From Paraburkholderia diazotrophica (lineage in GTDB: Bacteria; Pseudomonadota; Gammaproteobacteria; Burkholderiales; Burkholderiaceae), in contig NZ_FNYE01000031.1 of the NCBI RefSeq assembly GCF_900108945.1, positions 1 through 64,000 on the forward strand: 64,000 nucleotides of DNA. The letters run 5' to 3'. Position numbers and translations under genes: made by a program. Within the stretch, counting starts at the first letter, position 1. Each line of letters opens with the position of its first letter. Below are positions 36,467 to 44,313 of this stretch, in pieces. The notes beneath the pieces are model-generated. The model searched no databases, was not told the DNA's origin, and was given only the letters and a program-made list of their open reading frames with translations.

Positions 36467-37495
36467 ATGAACGATTTCACTGCGGCGGATGTCGACGGCA
36501 AACGCGTACTGGTACTTGGCGGAAAGGGGTTTTTGGGAACGCACCTGGTTGATGCTTTTGTGCGCTGCGATATTCCAGTGCGCGTCTTTGATAGGCGTGC
36601 GCGGCAGAGTTTGGATCCCGCGTTGGTCGACGTTGTCGATTCGCAAAACGACGTGGCGCGAACATCCAATATTGAGGTCGTGACGGGCGATTTTGCCAGT
36701 GGTGAAGGACTTGCCGACGCACTTGACGGCGTCGACCTCGTCTATCATCTCATTAGTACGACTGTGCCAAGCACGTCGAATGCAAATCCAATTGCAGATG
36801 TACAAGGCAATCTGATCGGTACGCTACGGCTTTTGGAAATGATGCGGGACGCGGGTATCCGACGGATCGTGTATGTGTCATCAGGCGGGACCGTTTACGG
36901 TAACCCGTCGATATTGCCGGTACCGGAAACGCATCCGCTTCAGCCGCTATGTTCGTACGGCGTGGTCAAGGTGGCTGTGGAGAACTATCTGCACATGCAT
37001 GCCGAGCTGTACGGCCTAACGTCAAATGTATTGCGGGTAGCCAACCCTTACGGTACGCATCAGCATCACATTGGCGTGCAAGGAATCATCCCGACTTTCT
37101 TCAAGAAGATCGCCGATGGAAGTCTTATAGAGATATGGGGCGACGGTTCAGTTGTTCGCGACTATATACATGTAAACGACGTCGTATCCGCATTGCTGCG
37201 CGCCGGTGCTCGTGATCGATCAGGCACCTTCAATATCGGCAGTGGAATTGGGCACAGCGTGAACGAAATTCTCGAAATCGTTCAGCGATATGTTGGACAG
37301 CAGGCCGACGTGCGCTATCTGCCTCAGCGGAACTTCGACGTCGCACAGATTTATCTGGATATTTCGAAGGCGCAAAGGGAACTCGACTGGCAACCGTTGC
37401 TGTCGCTCGATGCGGGCTGCGCGCTGTACTGGCAGACAATCAAGCAGCCGGCGCGTCCCCGGAACGCTGCAGGCTATATGGAGCCGCCACAATGA
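36467..37495 (+). CDS. NAD-dependent nucleotide-sugar epimerase/dehydratase
   Basis: A 342-residue extended SDR enzyme of the UDP-glucose 4-epimerase type. It has VLVLGGKGFLGTHLVDAF for cofactor binding, the VSSGGTVYGNPS loop, a catalytic Tyr-x3-Lys in CSYGVVKVAVENYL, and WGDGSVVRDYIHVNDV late in the fold. GAGGGCG precedes the ATG. Its end overlaps the next gene (ATGA at 37492). The sugar substrate cannot be decided; it likely supplies a residue for the adjacent glycosyltransferase. Confidence 0.9.
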   Translation: MNDFTAADVDGKRVLVLGGKGFLGTHLVDAFVRCDIPVRVFDRRARQSLDPALVDVVDSQNDVARTSNIEVVTGDFASGEGLADALDGVDLVYHLISTTVPSTSNANPIADVQGNLIGTLRLLEMMRDAGIRRIVYVSSGGTVYGNPSILPVPETHPLQPLCSYGVVKVAVENYLHMHAELYGLTSNVLRVANPYGTHQHHIGVQGIIPTFFKKIADGSLIEIWGDGSVVRDYIHVNDVVSALLRAGARDRSGTFNIGSGIGHSVNEILEIVQRYVGQQADVRYLPQRNFDVAQIYLDISKAQRELDWQPLLSLDAGCALYWQTIKQPARPRNAAGYMEPPQ

Positions 37496-39117
37496 GCCGG
37501 GCCGACTTCGTTCAAGCAAGGGTCTTTTATCCTACTGTCGATGCTCTGGCGTCAGAAATCGCAGCGTTTCATGAAAGTGGGGATCTCGACGCCGCACTTA
37601 CCCGGATTCAGGCCTTTGTACAGGCCGTGATTCTCGATAGGCGCGCCGTTGCCAAAGTGTTTGCTGATCCGGTGCTCGACGCATGGTGCCAGCGCATTGG
37701 TTTGGCAGTTGCCCGGCAGCTTCCTGATAGCCAGGCAGCGACGGACGCGGGGCGTGTGGACTGCGTGATTCTTGCTACAGAACTGTACCGAGCGGGCGGT
37801 CATACGGCTGTGATGGAGGATCTCGTACAGACGACGGGGCGATTTGGGCCCGACACGGTCATACTAATGACTGACGCTCTGCACACAGCGAATCTATCGA
37901 TCGTTAAGGATCGTTTTGGAACTGCGGTGCGTGGCGAGATCGCACCTGCTGGTAATCTCGTGGACAAGTTGCGTTGGACCTTGTCCCGGCTTGCCGCGCT
38001 GCGACCGCGCCAGCTCATGCTGTTCAATCACCACCATGATCCCGTCGCGATCGCTGCTGCTCAGCCGGGTGTAGCCGATGAGACGGTCTTTTATCACCAC
38101 GCGGACCACCAGCTTTGTCTTGGCGTTACGTTGCAGCACACGTTGCACGTGGATCCTCATCCTATGGGGTTTCATCATTGCCGTGAATCGATCGGGCTCG
38201 AAAATAACGTCTACTGGCCGCTGGTGGTAAAAGATCAAGGGTGGGCTCCGTTGCCAGTGGATCCGACAACGACAAGTGGCCTCTGCACGTGCTCTTCCGG
38301 GTCGCCCAACAAGTTCGAGCACGACTACAAGTATCAATATGTGGACGTGTTACCGCATATCCTTTCGATAACGCGCGGCACTCATATTCACATTGGCCCG
38401 CTGTCAGACGAAACGATCGCTCATATTCATGCGGGTCTCGATGCGCGGCAGGTGAATCGCAAGCGTTTCGTACATGTTCCTTGGGTGCGTAGCGTCTGGA
38501 AGACGCTTTGTGATTATCGAGTTGATCTTTATCTCGCGTCGTTCCCGCTGGGCGGCGGTCGCGTCCTTATCGAGGCGATGGGGGCAGGTGTGCCGATCAT
38601 CGCGCACGATTGCTATCTCTCGCCATTCATGGGCGGCAAAGATATGCTGTACCCCCAAGCTTTCGTTTGGCGGCATCCCGACCAATTGTTCGGTTATCTT
38701 GCCAGACTTCAGCGTCAGTACTTGGCCGCAGAGGGCAAGTCGGCGCGCCTCCATTATGAGCGCCACCACACTGGCGCGGTATTGAGGGAGTGCATCGACG
38801 CCGGGTTTGCGACCAAGCCTGCGCCGCCCATGCGCGCCCATGTGGGCGACCCCCTCCAGGAGTTTCTGGATGACGTCCACTACGCACTTCGCGATCACCT
38901 CACGGCAGCGGAGGTTGCGCCCGTTTTCTCCAGGCGCGACCTTCTTGAAAGCGAGTTATTGAAAGAGCGCACAGCACGAGAAATACAGTCCCAAGCGCTA
39001 GAGGTTGCGTATGTCGCACAGACGAACGCATTGATGCAGCGCTATGCTGAGGAGAATGCCGCGCTTCGCGCTGCCTTGGCGCAGATAAAAGCGACGAAGA
39101 CCCCCGTTCAGCAATGA
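37492..39117 (+). CDS. Putative glycosyltransferase with C-terminal coiled coil
   Basis: A 541-residue protein coupled to the upstream epimerase. The central region resembles GT-B enzymes: CVILATELYRAGGHTAVMED near residue 90, VFYHHADHQLCLGVT, and late on RVDLYLASFPLGGGRVLIEA followed by MGAGVPIIAHDCYLSPFMGG, the usual nucleotide-sugar binding end. The last 45 residues form a charged helix. The family is not firmly recognised, though the architecture and context support a glycosyltransferase of the exported glycan. Confidence 0.75.
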   Translation: MSRADFVQARVFYPTVDALASEIAAFHESGDLDAALTRIQAFVQAVILDRRAVAKVFADPVLDAWCQRIGLAVARQLPDSQAATDAGRVDCVILATELYRAGGHTAVMEDLVQTTGRFGPDTVILMTDALHTANLSIVKDRFGTAVRGEIAPAGNLVDKLRWTLSRLAALRPRQLMLFNHHHDPVAIAAAQPGVADETVFYHHADHQLCLGVTLQHTLHVDPHPMGFHHCRESIGLENNVYWPLVVKDQGWAPLPVDPTTTSGLCTCSSGSPNKFEHDYKYQYVDVLPHILSITRGTHIHIGPLSDETIAHIHAGLDARQVNRKRFVHVPWVRSVWKTLCDYRVDLYLASFPLGGGRVLIEAMGAGVPIIAHDCYLSPFMGGKDMLYPQAFVWRHPDQLFGYLARLQRQYLAAEGKSARLHYERHHTGAVLRECIDAGFATKPAPPMRAHVGDPLQEFLDDVHYALRDHLTAAEVAPVFSRRDLLESELLKERTAREIQSQALEVAYVAQTNALMQRYAEENAALRAALAQIKATKTPVQQ

Positions 39118-39208
39118 CCAATCGGCTCTCGATATTTTGCAACCGAGGCGCCTTTCGCCCGCAATGCGAGAGTCTTGTCATTACAGCGCGGCTAGCGAGG
39201 AGTTTCAG

Positions 39209-40135
39209 GTGAATTGGAAAAAACTCGGTCTGGTATATGCACCCACGGGTCTCGGTGACTGGGCCGTGCAGACCGCGACGTTGCCAACGCCCGTTCGGCA
39301 TGCGTCTGGTGCCATTCGAGTATTCGTATCTTTTTGCGATGCTCGTGGCATTGGGCGACCCGGATATGTGGACGTTGACCCATCCGATCCGACGCGAGTG
39401 CTGAAAGTATCGCAAGAGCCGCTGATCGACATCGGTGTACCAGGCACATTTGACGACAACGGCGCGGTGGTGTGTAGCGTCGTCGATGTCGGTGGGGGCA
39501 CGTACTATATGTATTATGTCGGCTTCGAGCAGTGTCTAAAGGTTCGGTATCGCCTCTTTATCGGCTTGGCGATTAGTACAGACGGCGGTGAAGCGTTCTG
39601 CAAGTACAAGACGACTCCGATCCTCGATCGAACCCCAACTGAACTATATTTCCGCTGCGGGCCATATGTGTTACTCGACGGCGGGATTTTTCGGATGTGG
39701 TACATCGCAGGCTCAGAATGGACGGAAGTCGAAGGAAAGAGCATGCCGGTATACACACTCAAGTACCTTGAATCGAAGGATGGTTTGATGTGGGGCGACG
39801 AAGGCGTATCCAGCATGGACATCACAAACCCTGACGAACATGGCTTTGGTCGCCCTTGGGTGGTGCGTCATGCCGACGGATTGCATGAACTTTTCTATTC
39901 AATTCGTCGTCGCTCAGTTGGGGCCTATCGGCTCGGCTACGCTAGGTCATCCGACGGTCTGAACTGGGAGCGCAGGGACGCCTCGCTCGGACTCGACGTC
40001 ACGCCGGGTTCGTTTGACTCGGAGGCGATCGAATATTCTGCTGTTATCGAGGTGGATGGTCGGACGTATTGTTTCTACAACGGCAATGCATTTGGCCGTG
40101 ATGGTTTCGCAGTTGCTGAACTTGTTCACCGGTGA
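39209..40135 (+). CDS. Five-bladed beta-propeller, glycosidase/phosphorylase-like (GH43/GH130 fold)
   Basis: A 308-residue protein with repeated propeller blades, for example YYMYYVGFEQCLKVRYRLFI, GIFRMWYIAGSEWTEVEGKS, GLHELFYSIRRRSVGAYRLG and RTYCFYNGNAFGRDGFAVAE. Such folds belong to GH32/43/68/130 enzymes that cleave or phosphorolyse glycosides. Sequence similarity is too thin to name a reaction, and no signal peptide is present. GTG at 39209 with AGGAG six bases upstream is the likely start. Within a glycan biosynthesis cassette it may be a repurposed or inactive transferase-like protein. Confidence 0.65.
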   Translation: MNWKKLGLVYAPTGLGDWAVQTATLPTPVRHASGAIRVFVSFCDARGIGRPGYVDVDPSDPTRVLKVSQEPLIDIGVPGTFDDNGAVVCSVVDVGGGTYYMYYVGFEQCLKVRYRLFIGLAISTDGGEAFCKYKTTPILDRTPTELYFRCGPYVLLDGGIFRMWYIAGSEWTEVEGKSMPVYTLKYLESKDGLMWGDEGVSSMDITNPDEHGFGRPWVVRHADGLHELFYSIRRRSVGAYRLGYARSSDGLNWERRDASLGLDVTPGSFDSEAIEYSAVIEVDGRTYCFYNGNAFGRDGFAVAELVHR

Positions 40136-40201
40136 TGCCGAGTCAAGCGACTCGACTGCAGTTCGTCGCGTGTGCGAATAGATCTTTCGAAAGGTGCCTC
40201 T

Positions 40202-40963
40202 GTGGCTGAAGACAAGGATAAGTACGCTCGCTTTGCCCGTCTCGGGTTCGACGACTTTCGAGCCCTTGCAGGAGACGAATCGCTGACAGCCAACGAGAAG
40301 GTGGGTTTTCCCGAGAGTTACCGGGCCAACAAGGAAGGATCAATCTTGGCTGATCTTATCGCCAAGCTTCCCGTACTTAATGACGCGAAGCGCATTGTGG
40401 TGGACATCGGCCCTGGTTGTGGTGATCTTGCGCGGCTTTTCATCGACCATTGCGAACAGCATGAGCACGAACTTGTCTTGATCGATTCGGAAGAAATGCT
40501 GGCACAACTGCCGGACGCTGCGCATGCCAAGAAGATAGCGGCCTATTATCCGCAGTGCCCAAGGGTATTCGAAGAGTATACGGGCCGGGTCGATGCGATC
40601 GTCGTCTATTCAGTATTCCAGTATGTGTTTGCAGAAGGCAATGCGTGGGATTTCGTCGACCGCTCGATGTCGCTGCTCGCTCCGGGCGGGCGCCTGCTGC
40701 TCGGCGACATTCCGAACATCACGCGGCGCAAGCGCTTCTTTGCAAGTGAGACTGGTGTTCGATTCCACCAGGCGTTCACTCAAACGGACGAAGTGCCGAA
40801 GGTCGACTTCAATGTGATGGAACCGGGGCATATCGACGACTCTGTAGTGCTTGCGGTCGTTGCGCGAGCGCGAATGTCAGGCTTCGACGCCTATATCATG
40901 CCGCAAGCCGACGACTTGCCGATGGCGAATCGGCGGGAAGATATCTTGATCGTACGTCCGTGA
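40202..40963 (+). CDS. SAM-dependent methyltransferase (class I)
   Basis: A protein of about 253 residues with a Rossmann methyltransferase core: IVVDIGPGCGDLARLFID for SAM binding, LVLIDSEEMLAQLP, and SLLAPGGRLLLGDIPNITRR. The gene lies between the propeller and acyltransferase genes and probably O-methylates a sugar. GTG at 40202 follows AAAGGTG; another GTG at 40172 would add ten residues. Confidence 0.82.
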   Translation: MAEDKDKYARFARLGFDDFRALAGDESLTANEKVGFPESYRANKEGSILADLIAKLPVLNDAKRIVVDIGPGCGDLARLFIDHCEQHEHELVLIDSEEMLAQLPDAAHAKKIAAYYPQCPRVFEEYTGRVDAIVVYSVFQYVFAEGNAWDFVDRSMSLLAPGGRLLLGDIPNITRRKRFFASETGVRFHQAFTQTDEVPKVDFNVMEPGHIDDSVVLAVVARARMSGFDAYIMPQADDLPMANRREDILIVRP

Positions 40964-40970
40964 GGGGCTC

Positions 40971-41645
40971 ATGGAAAAGACACGCAAGCTGGTGATTCTA
41001 GGAGACTCGGCTTTTGCCGAGATTGCCTACGAGTACTTCACGCACGATTCCTCATATCAGGTCGTTGGCTTTTCGGTCGAGCAAGCGTTTCTCAAGCGTG
41101 ACGAGCTGTTCGGGCTGCCCGTTGTCCCATTTGAGTCGATCGATGCACATTTCTCGCCGACCGAGCACTTCTTCTTTGCCGCGATCACGTACGTCCAACT
41201 CAATCGCTTGCGCACGCGTCTATATAAGGCCGCAAAGGATCTCGGCTATCAGCCCGCGTCTTATGTAAGCAGCCGTGCGTTCGTCTGGCGCAACGCCGAA
41301 CTGGGCGAGCATTGTTTCATCTTCGAGGGCAACGTGGTTCAGCCGTTTGTCCGGATTGGCGACAACGTCGTGCTGTGGAGCGGCAATCATATTGGCCATC
41401 ATTCGGTGATCGGCGCGAATTGCTTCGTTGCCTCGCATGCAGTCGTGTCCGGTTTCGTGAACATGGGCGAAAACTGCTTCGTTGGAGTGAACACGACGTT
41501 TTCTAACAATATCGTCGTCGGCAAGGATTGCCTCATCGGTGCCGGAGCCGTGGTCGCGCGCGACGTGCCCGAGGACAAAGTGGTTAAGGGCGAAGCGGGT
41601 GAACCGACGGGGAGTGCACGTCGGTTGAATCGGGTCAAAGAGTGA
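40971..41645 (+). CDS. Hexapeptide-repeat sugar O/N-acetyltransferase (NeuD/PglD type)
   Basis: A 224-residue acetyltransferase with an N-terminal Rossmann-like substrate domain (KLVILGDSAFAEIAYEYF). A left-handed beta helix of hexapeptide repeats follows (NAELGEHCFIFEGNVVQPFV and IGANCFVASHAVVSGFVNMG). The catalytic histidine is probably in GNHIGHHSVIG. PglD-like enzymes N-acetylate amino-deoxy sugars, which fits the FdtB/FdtA aminosugar genes close by. Confidence 0.88.
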   Translation: MEKTRKLVILGDSAFAEIAYEYFTHDSSYQVVGFSVEQAFLKRDELFGLPVVPFESIDAHFSPTEHFFFAAITYVQLNRLRTRLYKAAKDLGYQPASYVSSRAFVWRNAELGEHCFIFEGNVVQPFVRIGDNVVLWSGNHIGHHSVIGANCFVASHAVVSGFVNMGENCFVGVNTTFSNNIVVGKDCLIGAGAVVARDVPEDKVVKGEAGEPTGSARRLNRVKE

Positions 41646-41694
41646 TGCTTATGTGCTTTGTGATCTTCAACGATGACTTCCGGATTGAAACGGC

Positions 41695-42633
41695 ATGAAG
41701 GTAACGCGTTATACGAAAGCTGATGCCGAGCAATGGGACGCCTTCGTGCGTGCATCCAAAAATGGCACATTTCTGTTGCAGCGCGCGTACATGGATTACC
41801 ACAGCGATCGTTTTGCTGATCACTCTTTGATTTTCCATGACGACAAGGGCCATCCGGTCGCGTTGTTGCCAGCCAATGAACGTGATGGCGTGTTGCAGAG
41901 TCACGGCGGTTTGACCTATGGCGGGATCATATGCGACGAGTCGATGACTACGCCGCGAATGCTTGAGGTATTCGATGTGTTGCTTGAACACTTGCGAACC
42001 AACGGCTTGAACCGTCTCCTCTACAAGACGATCCCCTACATCTATCATCTCAATCCTGCGGAGGAAGACCGCTACGCACTGTTCCGTGCGGACGCTCGCT
42101 TATATCGGCGGGACGTCTTGTCGGTCATTTGCCAAGACCGCCGCTTGCCGTTTCAGAAGCGGCGCGCGCGCAAAGTCAGTCAGGCGCAGAAACTCGGCCT
42201 CGTCATCGAGGCGTCCGAAGACCTTGAAGCTTTCTGGGCGATTCTCGAAGCAAATCTGGCTGCCGTGCACGGCGTGAGGCCGGTGCATTCGGTCGAAGAG
42301 ATGCGGTTGTTGAACAGTCGTTTTCCAGACCAAATTCGATTGCACGTATGCAAGGAAAACGGCGGGATTGTTGCGGGCGTTGTTGTTTTCAATGCAACCC
42401 GCGTTGCACACGTTCAATACATCTCGAGCAGTGAACGCGGACGTGAAATCGGTGCTCTCGATCTGCTGTTCGCGACACTCATTGAACGCGACTATGCCGA
42501 CCAAGCTTACTTTGATTTCGGAATCTCCAACGAACAGGAAGGTAAGGTGATGAACGTTGGTTTGATTGAGCAGAAGGAGGGATTTGGCGCGCGTGCTGTC
42601 ACCCACGACTACTACGAACTAAGCGTCGTCTAG
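41695..42633 (+). CDS. FemAB/GNAT-like acyltransferase
   Basis: A 312-residue protein of the GNAT_6/FemAB-like type: WDAFVRASKNGTFLLQRAYM near the start, KRRARKVSQAQKLGLVIEAS mid-way, and GGIVAGVVVFNATRVAHVQY toward the end. Proteins of this kind transfer acyl or aminoacyl groups to sugars in cell-surface loci. Substrate unknown. It is the last gene of the rightward cassette and converges on fdtB. Confidence 0.78.
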   Translation: MKVTRYTKADAEQWDAFVRASKNGTFLLQRAYMDYHSDRFADHSLIFHDDKGHPVALLPANERDGVLQSHGGLTYGGIICDESMTTPRMLEVFDVLLEHLRTNGLNRLLYKTIPYIYHLNPAEEDRYALFRADARLYRRDVLSVICQDRRLPFQKRRARKVSQAQKLGLVIEASEDLEAFWAILEANLAAVHGVRPVHSVEEMRLLNSRFPDQIRLHVCKENGGIVAGVVVFNATRVAHVQYISSSERGREIGALDLLFATLIERDYADQAYFDFGISNEQEGKVMNVGLIEQKEGFGARAVTHDYYELSVV

Positions 42634-42660
42634 TTTCGCGGGTACCAGCATAAGCTCGTA

Positions 42661-43773
42661 TCAGGCCGCGTCGAGTGCCGCGAGAAGCGCTTCGCATACG
42701 AGATCGACCTGTTCGATGGTCAAGTGCGGACCGATCGGCAGGCTCATCACCTCACGGCTCAATGTGTCGGCTAATGGGCAGTCCACCTTTGCCGCAGATG
42801 TTTCAGCATAAGCGGCGCTGCGCCCGGGCGGAATGGGGTAGTGAATCTGCACGCCAATTCCAGCTTCTGCGAGAACGCGCATCACTCGCTCTCGTTTCCT
42901 GGTTCGCACCACATACAGATGCCATACAGGCCTCGCTGCATCGATGACTGCGGGGAGCACGACGTCGGCGCCGGTGAGACGTTTAAAGTAGTGCTCGGCG
43001 ACAACGTTGCGGCGGGCGTTCCAATCATCCAGAACCGAGAGCTTTGCGCGTAGAAATGCGGCCTGCAGTTCGTCGAGGCGTGTGTTGTAGCCGGCGGAGT
43101 CGTGTACGTACTTTTGACGCGACCCATAGTTCGACAAGTCGCGCACACGGTCAGCGAGAGTGCTGTCGTTCGTAACCACGGCGCCGCCGTCGCCAAGTGC
43201 ACCGAGATTCTTGCCAGGGTAGAAACTGAACGCGGCTGCGTCTCCGAGTGTGCCTGTGCGCTTGCCGAGATAGGTAGCGCCATGCGCTTGCGCCGCATCT
43301 TCGATGACTTTTAGGCCATGCTTGGCCGCGATCTGGGTGATGGGCGCCATGTCAGCGGGCTGGCCGTATAGATGGACAGGCATGATCGCCCGAGTGCGCG
43401 GCGTGATCGCTGCCTCGATGCGTGCCGGATCGATGTTGTGCGTAGCCGCGAGCGGCTCGACAGGGACGGGCGTTGCGCCTGCGTGCGTTACCGCGAGCCA
43501 AGTCGCGATGAAGGTGTTGGAGGGGACCAGCACTTCGTCACCGGGGCCGATGTCGAGCGCCCTTAAGATTAGGTGAAGCGCGTCTAGTCCGTTACCGACG
43601 CCGATACAGTGTTCTGCGCCACAGTAAGCGGCAAACTCGCGCTCGAATGTGGAGACTTCGCTGCCGAGAATGAACCATCCAGATTGGATCACGCGCGCGT
43701 ACGCAGCATCCAGCTCAAGATGAAGCTCGCGATTGCCGGCGGCGATATCCAGAAATGGAACGATGGCCGTCAT
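42661..43773 (-). CDS. fdtB: dTDP-3-amino-3,6-dideoxyhexose transaminase (DegT/DnrJ/EryC1)
   Basis: A 370-residue PLP-dependent aminotransferase. The Schiff-base lysine is K188 in SFYPGKNLGALGDGG, with EDAAQAHGATYLGKRTGTLG ahead of it and QIHYPIPPGRSAAY near the C terminus, which is characteristic of FdtB/QdtB. It aminates a dTDP-3-keto-6-deoxyhexose. Its ATG overlaps the stop of the ketoisomerase gene, so the two are translated together. Confidence 0.88.
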   Translation of the reverse strand: MTAIVPFLDIAAGNRELHLELDAAYARVIQSGWFILGSEVSTFEREFAAYCGAEHCIGVGNGLDALHLILRALDIGPGDEVLVPSNTFIATWLAVTHAGATPVPVEPLAATHNIDPARIEAAITPRTRAIMPVHLYGQPADMAPITQIAAKHGLKVIEDAAQAHGATYLGKRTGTLGDAAAFSFYPGKNLGALGDGGAVVTNDSTLADRVRDLSNYGSRQKYVHDSAGYNTRLDELQAAFLRAKLSVLDDWNARRNVVAEHYFKRLTGADVVLPAVIDAARPVWHLYVVRTRKRERVMRVLAEAGIGVQIHYPIPPGRSAAYAETSAAKVDCPLADTLSREVMSLPIGPHLTIEQVDLVCEALLAALDAA

Positions 43774-44210
43774 GCATCTTCCTTTGCTGCGCTAAGAAAA
43801 TCTTCGTACTGTCGATAATAATCGCCTTCGTCGTATAGCTGCGAGGCAAGTGCAAGGCAGACCGCATTTGAAGAAAAATTATCGATCTCCCGCCATATCA
43901 AGCGCGGAATGTAGAGCCCTTGGTGGGGACGGTTCAAGTGAAACACTCGGCGCTCGCGCCCGTCATCGACGTGGACGTCGAAACTTCCTGAGATGGCGAT
44001 AAGAACCTGTTGGAGCTGCTTGTGGCTGTGTCCCGCGCGCGATGCGCCACCCGGAATATCGTACAGATAGTACACGCGCTGGATGTCGAACGGAACCTGG
44101 CGTTCATTCTCAATAGGGGTTAGTGTGCCGCGGGGATCGTGAATTTGCGGGAACTCCAGTATCTGGCAATCGGATACGTTGGCCATGAGTGAAATCTGTT
44201 GGTTATGCAT
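43770..44210 (-). CDS. fdtA: dTDP-4-oxo-6-deoxyglucose 3,4-ketoisomerase (FdtA/QdtA cupin)
   Basis: A 146-residue WxcM-like cupin: FPQIHDPRGTLTPIENERQV, then RVYYLYDIPGGASRAGHSHK with its histidines, FDVHVDDGRERRVFHL and RPHQGLYIPRLIWREI. It moves the keto group from C4 to C3 of the RmlB product, which FdtB then aminates. Whether the result is the galacto (Fuc3N) or gluco (Qui3N) epimer cannot be told from sequence alone. ATGs at 44210 and 44186 are both possible. Confidence 0.88.
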   Translation of the reverse strand: MHNQQISLMANVSDCQILEFPQIHDPRGTLTPIENERQVPFDIQRVYYLYDIPGGASRAGHSHKQLQQVLIAISGSFDVHVDDGRERRVFHLNRPHQGLYIPRLIWREIDNFSSNAVCLALASQLYDEGDYYRQYEDFLSAAKEDA

Positions 44211-44313
44211 TTGGTTGCTGAAAAATACCCCTACGTCGGATGGTCGGACACGTGCGGCACACCCTTCATCCCGATCACGGTATTTGCCTTATGACTGTCG
44301 AATCACCAATCTC

